13,591 bases of DNA from NCBI GenBank assembly GCA_946482585.1, contig CAMLSI010000088.1:1-13591 (forward strand), given 5' to 3'. This DNA comes from an uncultured Lysobacteraceae bacterium. Its GTDB lineage: Bacteria; Pseudomonadota; Gammaproteobacteria; Xanthomonadales; Rhodanobacteraceae. The notes under the pieces were generated by a model, which was given only the letters and a program-made list of their open reading frames with translations, was not told the DNA's origin and did not search any database. Below are positions 7,578-13,591 of this stretch, one piece after another. The translations under genes were made by a program, and so were the position numbers. The stretch's first letter is position 1. Every line of letters begins with the position of its first letter.

Positions 7578-7593
7578 CCAGACGAGGGGCGCA

Positions 7594-7622
7594 TCGTCAA
7601 CGTCAATTCGCTTGGGTATCCT
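7594..7622 (+). promoter_or_regulatory. Candidate promoter of the YihG-type acyltransferase gene
   Basis: TCGTCA (7594-7599) and TATCCT (7617-7622) are 17 bp apart, each matching its consensus at 4 of 6 positions. Transcription would start near 7629, leaving a leader of about 23 nt before the ATG at 7652. That leader has no Shine-Dalgarno sequence. Confidence 0.35.
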
Positions 7623-7651
7623 GGTGCGCCCTTTTACTTGGCGTCCGGCCT

Positions 7652-8539
7652 ATGCTCCGCCCGCTTCCGGCACCGCTGCGTGCCGGTGCCGCGTTCCTGC
7701 TCGTCGCGCTCAACACCATAGTGCATGCGTCGCCGCTGCTCGCGCTCGCGCTGGTCAAGGTACTGCTGCCGTTCGCGGGATTGCGGCGGCGTCTCAGCCG
7801 CACGCTGACGGCGATCGCACAGAGTTGGGTCGGCATCAACAGCCGTCTGATCCGCGCGGCCGGCACGCGCGTTCTAGTGACCGGGGATGCCGAGCTGCGC
7901 CGCGACGGCTGGTATCTCGTCGTCTGCAATCACCAGAGCTGGGTCGACATTCCCATGCTGCAGCTCGTGTTTGCCGAACGCATCCCGATGCTGAAGTTCT
8001 TTCTCAAGCGCGAGCTGATCTTCGTGCCGGTGCTCGGTCTTGCCTGGTGGGCGCTGGATTTTCCGTTCATGCGCCGCTATTCGCGCGCCGAGCTCGAGCG
8101 GCGTCCGCATCTGCGCGGCAAGGATCTGCAGGCCACGCAGCGCGCCTGCGAGAAATTCCGCGAGCTGCCCGTCGCGGTCATGAACTTCGTCGAAGGCACG
8201 CGGTTCACGCCGGTCAAGCACGCACAGCAGGCATCGCCCTACGCCAACCTGCTGCTGCCGCGCGCCGGCGGCGTCGCATTCGTGATCCAGGCCATGCGGC
8301 CGCTGCTGCAGACTGTGCTCGACGTCAGCATCGTGTATCCGCAGGGCCGTCCCACGCTCTATGACTTTCTCGCCGGGCGTGTGCGCGAGGTACGCGTGCA
8401 CATACGGCAGCGTGCGGTTCCGGCCGGGTTCGCCGACGGCGACTACGAGAACGACGCCGCGTTCCGCGCGCGTTTCCAGGACTGGATCAACGGACTCTGG
8501 CGCGACAAGGATGAACGCATCGGCGTGCTGCAGCGCTGA
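7652..8539 (+). CDS. YihG-type membrane acyltransferase (PlsC/LPLAT superfamily)
   Basis: The 295-residue protein aligns from memory along its whole length with E. coli YihG (about 310 residues). It has a hydrophobic N-terminal region (~13-44), then the acyltransferase block I NHQSWVD with H94-x4-D99, the stretch IPMLKFFLKRELIFVPVLGLAWWALD (quoted only to mark ~110-136), and block III FVEGTR with E181. H94 and D99 are the expected catalytic pair and the EGTR segment binds the phosphate of the acceptor. The enzyme should transfer an acyl chain to a lysophospholipid or related glycerol-phosphate acceptor at the inner membrane. The exact substrate is not defined by sequence; YihG itself has been linked to lysophosphatidic acid acylation. 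The ATG at 7652 has no visible ribosome-binding site, but a later start would cut into the membrane segment and no in-frame ATG, GTG or TTG lies just upstream. Confidence 0.92.
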   Translation: MLRPLPAPLRAGAAFLLVALNTIVHASPLLALALVKVLLPFAGLRRRLSRTLTAIAQSWVGINSRLIRAAGTRVLVTGDAELRRDGWYLVVCNHQSWVDIPMLQLVFAERIPMLKFFLKRELIFVPVLGLAWWALDFPFMRRYSRAELERRPHLRGKDLQATQRACEKFRELPVAVMNFVEGTRFTPVKHAQQASPYANLLLPRAGGVAFVIQAMRPLLQTVLDVSIVYPQGRPTLYDFLAGRVREVRVHIRQRAVPAGFADGDYENDAAFRARFQDWINGLWRDKDERIGVLQR

Positions 8540-8587
8540 CGCGGCTGCGGCGCGACGCATCGCAGCGACGGCGGACGCGCGTCTTTT
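8538..8587 (+). terminator. Possible terminator after the acyltransferase gene
   Basis: GACGCG (8538-8543) can pair with CGCGTC (8578-8583), which is followed at once by TTTT (8584-8587). Inside lies a second hairpin, CTGCGGCG against CGC-AT-CGCAG (8545-8565), with an AT bulge and a 3-nt loop. The outer stem encloses a long loop, so this is a weak candidate rather than a classic Rho-independent terminator. Confidence 0.3.
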
Positions 8588-8615
8588 CCCGGACTGCATG
8601 CCGGTCCGCGTGGCC

Positions 8616-8621
8616 TATACT
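8616..8621 (+). promoter_or_regulatory. Candidate -10 element of the RCC1-repeat gene
   Basis: TATACT matches the -10 consensus at 5 of 6 positions and lies 26 bp before the ATG at 8648, in GC-rich surroundings. The hexamers 16 to 18 bp upstream (around 8592-8599) are poor -35 matches, so an activator may be needed. AGGA at 8633-8636 is the probable ribosome-binding site. Confidence 0.4.
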
Positions 8622-8647
8622 TCGCGCAATTCAGGACGAATCACGCC

Positions 8648-10918
8648 ATGTACAGGACGCTAGCGACGTTGTTGCTCTGCCTGTCGGCGACGGCCGCTGC
8701 AGCGGCCACGCCGCAGATCGTGGCCGGCAGCCAGGTGCTGTGGCTGCAGGCCGACGGAACGGTCTGGGCCAGCGGCGATGCCGATCCGTCGCGCGGCGAT
8801 GCGGACGCGCAGGCACGCAAGACCTTCCGCCGCATCGAAGGGCTGTCGCGCATCGTCAGCCTCGCGATCAATCACGACGCTTCCGATTCCGCCGCGGCGA
8901 TCGATGCCGACGGCGCGCTGTGGCTCTGGGGCGATCTCGCCGAGTTCGCGTGTACGACCGAAACCTGCAAGCTGCCGCCGCATCAGCCGCGGCGCTTCGA
9001 GGCGCTCGGCGCCGTGCGCGCGGTCGCGCTCGGCCGCGAGCACCTGATCGCGATCGGTCGCGACGGCAAGTTGCGCAGCGTGGGCAGCAACGAGGTCGGA
9101 CAACTGGGCAGCGGACCGCTGCGCAACGAATCGCGCATGCAGGCGCGGCTGCCGCGCGTGGTCGATGCGATTCCCGATGCGGTCGACATCGCGGCCCAGG
9201 GCGACACGAGCATCGTCCTGCGCAGCGACGGCAGCGTCTGGGGCATGGGCAGCGCGCGCTGGGGATTGCTCGGCGCCGAGGGGCGCTGGCGGCCGCTCGA
9301 TTTCACCGATCCGCCGCATGCGCAGCCGCTGCGCATCGCCGGTCTCGACAACATCAAGGCCATCAGTCTCGGCCGCTTCCATGGGCTCGCGCTCGATGCG
9401 AACGGTGCGGTCTGGGGCTGGGGCGTCAACGAATCGGCGCAGCTCGCGTCGCCGGCGATCGATCTCGTCGCACTGCCGCCGCGGCGGCTGACCGGTCTCG
9501 ACGATGCGGCTGCGATCGCCGCAGGCGACGACTACACGCTGGTGCTCAAGCGCGACGGCAGCGTCTGGGCGCGTGGTGGCAACGTCTACGGCACGCTCGG
9601 CGACGGCGGCGACGAACTCGAAGGCGATCTGCGTCGTGCGGCCGCGCTCGACGGCAAAGGCGTGGAAGCGCTGTTCGCGGGCGACTACAACGCGTTCGCC
9701 CGTACGCGCGACGGACGTCTCTACGGCTGGGGCACGAACGGCGCGACCGTCGGCGGGTTCGACGCCGGCAGCGCCGACGACGGCACCTTGCTGCCGGTCG
9801 TGCTCGACCCTACTCGCCGGCCTCCGGCACCGAGCGCCGCGGTGCAGGCCGGCGCGGCGGCATTCGCGTTCGCGGCGGAACTCGACAGCGACGAAGCGCG
9901 CGAACGCAGCGAACTATGGATCGACGGCAAGCGCGTGGCCGCGCTCGAGCTCGACCGTTCGACGCCGCGCAGCAATCGCGGACAGGTCGCGCTGGAGCTC
10001 TCGCCCGGTGTCCACGCGTACGAACTGCGCGGCGAAGCGCAGATGCAATCGGGCGTTACGCGCGCGCTGCACGGTCGCGGCGCCATCATCGTCACGCGCG
10101 ACGGCATCGAGGCCCAGTTCCGCGCGGCCGTCGCGACCCAGGGACTGCTCGCCGCCTATCGCCAGGCGATCGCAGTCGTGCGCGCGTCGACGCCGCTCGA
10201 CGCGCGCGTCGACCTGCGCAGCACGCCGCCACCGCCGCCCGAAGTGCTCGACGCGTTCGAGAAAGCGTTGGGCAAGCGTCTGCCGCGCGCCTACCGCGAC
10301 GCGATGCGGTCACCGGGACCGTTCGTGCTCGGTTCGCCCGGCGAGCGCTATCCGGCAGTGGCGCTGTATCCGCCCGCGCGGCTCGTCAGTGTCGACGATT
10401 GGGCGGCGCGGGCACTGCGCGCGGTCGCGGAACTCGACACGCGAGCCGACACGAGCGCGCGCGATCGCGACATGCTCGATCGTTTCCGCCTGTTCGCCGC
10501 GGAAATCGAAGCGGCGCGTCAGCGCCTTGCGGTTCAGTGGAAGCGCGAGCGGCTGGCAGCGCTGCTGCCGGAAGCGGTCTATCTGATCGTGCCGGACCAT
10601 CCGGCGAACTGCGAAGGACGGCGCGCGCATCAGCGCGTCGTGGATTTCTTCGATGTGCAGCAGGACGAAGACAGCGGCGAGGAACGCTACTTCGCCTGGG
10701 CCGACAGCGCCGATTGCGACATCGATCTCGTCGCGACGCTCGGACAGAGCGTGTTCGAGCATTACACCGCGGCATTGCGTGCGAACGGTGTGGTGTTCGT
10801 GCGTGCTGATCGCGAAGCCGAGGAGCGGCCCTTCGTCGCGCCGGAGCGTCTGGAGGGCGGCGACGACGGCGAGCTGCCGATGCGCCTGTCCGGCGGCGAG
10901 GCGGTTACCGAGTACTAG
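8648..10918 (+). CDS. Secreted seven-repeat RCC1 protein with C-terminal SMI1/KNR4 (SUKH)-like domain
   Basis: The 756-residue product starts with a signal peptide (MYRTLATLLLCLSATAAAAA, cut near residue 20). Seven RCC1-type repeat cores begin near residues 34, 84, 135, 190, 249, 300 and 352, each of the form DG-x-V/L-W-x-x-G; examples are DGSVWGMGSARWGLLG and DGRLYGWGTNG. Spacing is 50-59 residues, as expected for a seven-bladed propeller. Residues ~402-485 form a beta-rich domain with LWIDGKRVAAL and LSPGVHAYELRGE, resembling PEGA-type surface modules. Residues ~530-720 resemble a SUKH domain: EVLDAFEKALGKRLPRAYRDAM, a GPF turn, then VVDFFDV and EERYFAWADSADCDID. The mature protein appears to hold four cysteines: C102/C107 in blade two and C655/C690 in the C-terminal domain, which fits disulfides outside the cytoplasm. 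RCC1 propellers are protein-binding scaffolds, so a binding role in periplasm or surface is likely. No enzymatic motif is seen. The SUKH call is the least certain part. Confidence 0.85.
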   Translation: MYRTLATLLLCLSATAAAAATPQIVAGSQVLWLQADGTVWASGDADPSRGDADAQARKTFRRIEGLSRIVSLAINHDASDSAAAIDADGALWLWGDLAEFACTTETCKLPPHQPRRFEALGAVRAVALGREHLIAIGRDGKLRSVGSNEVGQLGSGPLRNESRMQARLPRVVDAIPDAVDIAAQGDTSIVLRSDGSVWGMGSARWGLLGAEGRWRPLDFTDPPHAQPLRIAGLDNIKAISLGRFHGLALDANGAVWGWGVNESAQLASPAIDLVALPPRRLTGLDDAAAIAAGDDYTLVLKRDGSVWARGGNVYGTLGDGGDELEGDLRRAAALDGKGVEALFAGDYNAFARTRDGRLYGWGTNGATVGGFDAGSADDGTLLPVVLDPTRRPPAPSAAVQAGAAAFAFAAELDSDEARERSELWIDGKRVAALELDRSTPRSNRGQVALELSPGVHAYELRGEAQMQSGVTRALHGRGAIIVTRDGIEAQFRAAVATQGLLAAYRQAIAVVRASTPLDARVDLRSTPPPPPEVLDAFEKALGKRLPRAYRDAMRSPGPFVLGSPGERYPAVALYPPARLVSVDDWAARALRAVAELDTRADTSARDRDMLDRFRLFAAEIEAARQRLAVQWKRERLAALLPEAVYLIVPDHPANCEGRRAHQRVVDFFDVQQDEDSGEERYFAWADSADCDIDLVATLGQSVFEHYTAALRANGVVFVRADREAEERPFVAPERLEGGDDGELPMRLSGGEAVTEY

Positions 10919-10928
10919 TGGCCTCGCT

Positions 10929-11465
10929 TCACGGCAGGCGTTGCTGCAGGACCACGTCGATGCTGCCCCGATCCGTCAGCAGCTGCACGGCGCCGTCCTG
11001 GATCAGGCACTGCAGTTCGAGCTTCCGCGCGACGAGCGCAGCCAGCGCGGTGCAGGTCGCCGCATCGACCTCGAACACCTGCAGATGGCGGATGCGGCGC
11101 AGCGCGTCGGCCTGCTTGTCCCACCAGATCGAGGCCGCTCGGCCATAGCTGTAGACGCGGACATCCGGCGCGCGGCCGGCCGCCTGGCGCAGCCGCTGTT
11201 CGTCGGGCTGGCCCAGCTCTATCCATTGCTCGATCGCGCCGGTCAGGTCCTTGCGCCAGAGATCCGGTTCGTCGTTGTCGCTGAGGCCTTTGCCGAAGCT
11301 CAGCGCGTCGTGCGCGTTGAGCGCGAACGCGAGCACGCGGAGCATCAGGCGCTCTTCGGTTTCCGACGGATGGCGCGCTAGCGTGAGCGCATGCGTGGCG
11401 TAGTAGTGCCGATCGATGTCGCTGACCTGCAGATCGATTTTATGGATCGTCGCGTTCAGTGCCAT
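10929..11465 (-). CDS. yaeQ: YaeQ family protein
   Basis: The 178-residue product matches E. coli YaeQ in length (about 181) and through most of its sequence. It has the opening MALNATIHKIDLQVSDIDRHYY, shown only by its first residues MALNATIHK, then LTLARHPSETEERLMLRVLAFAL, DEPDLW, WIELGQPDEQRLRQA, SIWW and the ending LQCLIQDGAVQL. YaeQ proteins adopt a PD-(D/E)XK nuclease-like fold; the WIELG and later Q/D positions fall in that core. The family was first noted because its E. coli member compensates for loss of the transcription factor RfaH, but the biochemical role remains undefined and nuclease activity is not established. The gene starts 2 bp after the stop of the DUF985 cupin gene, so the two are probably co-transcribed, and it converges on the RCC1-repeat gene with a 10-bp gap. 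Confidence 0.96.
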   Translation of the reverse strand: MALNATIHKIDLQVSDIDRHYYATHALTLARHPSETEERLMLRVLAFALNAHDALSFGKGLSDNDEPDLWRKDLTGAIEQWIELGQPDEQRLRQAAGRAPDVRVYSYGRAASIWWDKQADALRRIRHLQVFEVDAATCTALAALVARKLELQCLIQDGAVQLLTDRGSIDVVLQQRLP

Positions 11466-11467
11466 GG

Positions 11468-11950
11468 TCAGGCGAGGTCCAGCAGGTCGCCGTCGAGCTC
11501 GCCGATCCGGCGGGCCACTTCAGGCTCCTGGTCGAGCAGCGCGAAGCCACGGTATTCGTAGCCCGGCGCGACGGTGCAACCGACCAGCGTGTAGGCGCCG
11601 CGCGGTCGCGCCGCCTGCCACATGCCGGCCGGCACGACGAACACAGGAGCGGAGTCGCGCGATGCCGGGCCGAGGGTGTGCAGGGTCAGCACGTCTTCGG
11701 TCGGATCGTAGCGCAGCAGTTCCAGCGGCTGGCCTTCGTAGAAATGCCAGACTTCGTCCGCATCGACGCGATGCCAGCGACTCAGCTCGCCTGCGGCCAG
11801 CAGAAAATAGATCGACGTCGCGACCGCGCGCTGCGCACTGTCGCCGTAGGCGACGCGTGTCGACGATTCGTAGATGCGCCGGTAATGGCCGCCTTCGATA
11901 TGCGGTTCAAGTTTGAGCGCGCGGATCAGCTCTTCGGCTCGCGTATGCAT
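11468..11950 (-). CDS. DUF985 (Cupin_5) family protein
   Basis: The 160-residue protein is a full-length DUF985 cupin. It shows the family opening (AEELIRALKLEPHIEGGHYRR), the core TSIYFLLAAGELSRWHRVDADEVWHFYEG with paired histidines and a glutamate typical of a metal-binding cupin, then GMWQAARPRGAYTLVGCTVAPGYEYRGF near the C terminus. The first and last of these are quoted only to mark residues ~6-25 and ~108-135. Members are small cytosolic beta-barrels with no firmly established reaction; some are annotated as sugar-nucleotide epimerase-like without proof. A GGAG lies about 10 nt before the ATG at 11950. The gene sits between mfd and yaeQ on the same strand and is very likely translated from one mRNA with yaeQ. 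Confidence 0.94.
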   Translation of the reverse strand: MHTRAEELIRALKLEPHIEGGHYRRIYESSTRVAYGDSAQRAVATSIYFLLAAGELSRWHRVDADEVWHFYEGQPLELLRYDPTEDVLTLHTLGPASRDSAPVFVVPAGMWQAARPRGAYTLVGCTVAPGYEYRGFALLDQEPEVARRIGELDGDLLDLA

Positions 11951-11973
11951 GGCTTCATGACTCCAGGGACAAA

Positions 11974-11990
11974 CGGCGCCGTCGGCGCCG
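11974..11990 (-). terminator. Candidate Rho-independent terminator of mfd
   Basis: On the minus strand CGGCGCC, a 3-nt GAC loop and GGCGCCG form a perfect 7-bp stem, extendable by one G-U pair, followed by TTT. It lies 10 bp past the mfd stop and about 24 bp before the cupin start. The short T-run makes it weak, so some read-through into the cupin and yaeQ genes is plausible. Confidence 0.5.
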
Positions 11991-11999
11991 CGGCGGCGC

Positions 12000-13591
12000 T
12001 CAGGCCGCCTTCTTGCGTTGGCTCAGTGCGGTGATCAGATCGTTGGCCGAGCGCAGGCGCTCGACGGTGCCGGGCATTTCCAGGCGGACCTTGAGCTTGT
12101 CCTGGCCGTCGAGGGCGTAGACGCGCGGCTGGGCCTGGATCAGCTTGATCACGGCGAGCGGATCGATGTTGGGTTGCGGCGCGAACACGACGCGGCCGCC
12201 CTGCGCGCCGAAATCGATCTTGCGGATACCCAGTTCGGTCGCGCGCAGCTTGATTTCGGTGACCGCGAACAGATGCTTCACCGCGTCGGGCAGCAGGCCG
12301 AAGCGATCGATCATCTCGACCTGCAGTTCCCGCAGGCGTTCGGCGTCGCGCGCACTCGCGATGCGCTTGTACAGCGTCAGGCGCGCGTGCACGTCGGGCA
12401 GATAGTCATCGGGAATCAGCGCGGGCAGATGCAGTTCGACTTCGGCCTCGTGCGCGCTGACGAGTTCGAAATCCGGCACCTTGCCGCTCTTGAGCGCGCG
12501 CACGGCGCGTTCGAGCAGGTCGGTATAGAGCGAGAAGCCGATCTCCTGCATCTGCCCGCTCTGCTCGTCGCCGAGCAATTCGCCCGCGCCGCGGATTTCC
12601 AGATCGTGCGTCGCGAGCGTGAAGCCGGCGCCGAGTTCTTCCATCGACGCGAGCGCTTCGAGGCGCTTCTCGGCGTCGGCCGTCATCTGGCGCCGGTCCG
12701 GCACGACGAGATAAGCGTAGGCACGATGGTGCGACCGGCCGACGCGGCCGCGCAGCTGGTGCAGCTGCGCCAAGCCGAAGCGATCGGCGCGGTTCACGAT
12801 GATGGTGTTCGCGCTCGGGATGTCGATGCCCGATTCGATGATGGTCGTGCACAGCAGCACGTTGAAGCGCTGACGGTGGAAATCGAGCATGACCTGCTCG
12901 AGCTCCTTCTCCGGCATCTGCCCGTGCGCGATGCGGATGCGCGCCTCCGGCACGAGCACCTGCAGGTCGCGTTCCATCTTCTCGATGGTGTCGACTTCGT
13001 TGTGCAGGAAGTACACCTGTCCGCCGCGCTGCAGTTCGCGCTGGAACGCTTCGCGCAACTGCGCCGGATCCCACGGCGCGATGAAGGTTTTCACGGCGAG
13101 GCGGTGCGCCGGCGGTGTCGCGATGATGGACAGGTCGCGCATGCCGGACATGGCCATGTTCAGCGTGCGCGGGATCGGCGTCGCGGTCAGCGTCAGCAGG
13201 TCGACTTCGGCGCGCAACTTCTTCAGTTGTTCCTTCTGTCGCACGCCGAAGCGCTGCTCCTCGTCGACGATGACGAGGCCGAGCTGCTTGAATTTCACGT
13301 CCTGCTGCAGCAGGCGGTGCGTGCCGATCATGACGTCGATCTGGCCGTCGGCCAGCTTGCCCATCGCGTCTTCGACTTCCTTCTTGGTCTTGAAGCGGCT
13401 CAGTACGTCGACGCGGATCGGCCAGTCGGCATAGCGGTCGCGGAAGTTCTGATAGTGCTGCTGCGCGAGGAGCGTCGTCGGCACGAGCACGGCGACCTGC
13501 TTGCCGGCCATCGCCGTGACGAACGCGGCACGCAGCGCGACTTCGGTCTTGCCGAAACCGACGTCGCCGCAGACCACGCGGTCCATCGGCT
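12000..13591 (-). CDS. mfd: Transcription-repair coupling factor Mfd, C-terminal half (5' end outside window)
   Basis: The visible part covers 529 full codons and runs off the right edge, with TGA at 12000-12002. It begins just before the translocase Walker A motif GDVGFGKTE (lysine codon at 13548-13550), so the UvrB-homology and RNA polymerase-interaction domains lie outside. The RecG-like motor follows: VLVPTTLLAQQHY, IGTHRLLQQ, the Walker B DEEQ box (13254-13265), TATPIPRTLNMAMSG, IIESGIDIPSANTII and the arginine-containing RGRVGRSHHRAYAYL (~12729-12752). The final ~170 residues are the autoinhibitory TRCF/D7 domain. E. coli Mfd is 1148 residues, with its Walker A near residue 630, so the visible part has the usual length. 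Mfd pushes or removes RNA polymerase stalled at DNA lesions and recruits UvrA for nucleotide excision repair. All expected motor motifs are intact. No oddity seen. Confidence 0.98.
   Translation of the reverse strand, partial: PMDRVVCGDVGFGKTEVALRAAFVTAMAGKQVAVLVPTTLLAQQHYQNFRDRYADWPIRVDVLSRFKTKKEVEDAMGKLADGQIDVMIGTHRLLQQDVKFKQLGLVIVDEEQRFGVRQKEQLKKLRAEVDLLTLTATPIPRTLNMAMSGMRDLSIIATPPAHRLAVKTFIAPWDPAQLREAFQRELQRGGQVYFLHNEVDTIEKMERDLQVLVPEARIRIAHGQMPEKELEQVMLDFHRQRFNVLLCTTIIESGIDIPSANTIIVNRADRFGLAQLHQLRGRVGRSHHRAYAYLVVPDRRQMTADAEKRLEALASMEELGAGFTLATHDLEIRGAGELLGDEQSGQMQEIGFSLYTDLLERAVRALKSGKVPDFELVSAHEAEVELHLPALIPDDYLPDVHARLTLYKRIASARDAERLRELQVEMIDRFGLLPDAVKHLFAVTEIKLRATELGIRKIDFGAQGGRVVFAPQPNIDPLAVIKLIQAQPRVYALDGQDKLKVRLEMPGTVERLRSANDLITALSQRKKAA

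Noticed and set aside
5237..7606. A 789-codon open frame on the minus strand opposite the CadC-like regulator
   Set aside because: It is rich in Arg, His and Gln with no recognisable domain, and lies wholly antisense to a well-supported gene. Long antisense frames are expected in GC-rich coding DNA.
8660..8700. Lipoprotein signal for the RCC1-repeat protein, from the cysteine in its leader
   Set aside because: The residues before the cysteine are LLL, not a lipobox with A, G or S at -1. A type I cut after the alanine run fits better.
8740..10809. A 689-codon plus-strand frame inside the RCC1-repeat gene
   Set aside because: The translation is an Arg/Ala-rich low-complexity string without domains or a ribosome-binding site. 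It is a frame-shifted shadow of the real gene.

Overview
This is a GC-rich window (roughly two-thirds G+C by eye) from a bacterial chromosome. The Mfd, YaeQ and YihG-type proteins point to a gammaproteobacterium. The mix of a CadC-like TPR regulator, a secreted M28 peptidase and TATACT/TAGACT-type promoter elements suggests the Xanthomonadales / Rhodanobacteraceae area. The family placement is inference. I see no tRNA, rRNA, CRISPR array, insertion sequence or phage gene, and composition looks uniform, so this reads as ordinary chromosome with a few unusual secreted proteins.

Layout from left to right. (1) 1-1780, plus strand: the 3' part of a cytosolic GAF-domain sensor histidine kinase of the NarL/DevS type, overlapping by ATGA a NarL/FixJ response regulator. 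Together they form one two-component system. (2) 1802-2716, minus strand, convergent: a secreted protein with two NTF2-like (DUF4440/SnoaL) domains in tandem. (3) 3037-8539, plus strand: a secreted M28 metallopeptidase, a 936-residue membrane-anchored winged-helix/TPR regulator of the CadC/ToxR type, and a YihG-type membrane acyltransferase. The gaps between these three make one simple operon unlikely. (4) 8648-10918, plus strand: a secreted 756-residue protein with seven RCC1-type repeats, followed by a beta-rich linker domain and a C-terminal domain resembling SMI1/KNR4 (SUKH). This is the most unusual gene here. (5) 10929-13591, minus strand: yaeQ and a DUF985 cupin gene 2 bp apart, preceded by the 3' half of mfd, the transcription-repair coupling factor. 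A GC hairpin followed by TTT separates mfd from the cupin gene.

Functional links are limited. The kinase and regulator pair is clear. yaeQ and the cupin gene are probably co-transcribed. The CadC-like regulator lies between the peptidase and acyltransferase genes and could control a neighbour, but no target can be read from the sequence. Three gene products here are predicted to be exported and a fourth is anchored in the membrane, so much of the central region concerns the cell envelope.

Two genes run off the window: the kinase at its 5' end on the left and mfd at its 5' end on the right. Start sites were chosen from ribosome-binding sites, signal peptides and family alignment, which shortened the regulator and the NTF2-like protein relative to their longest open frames.
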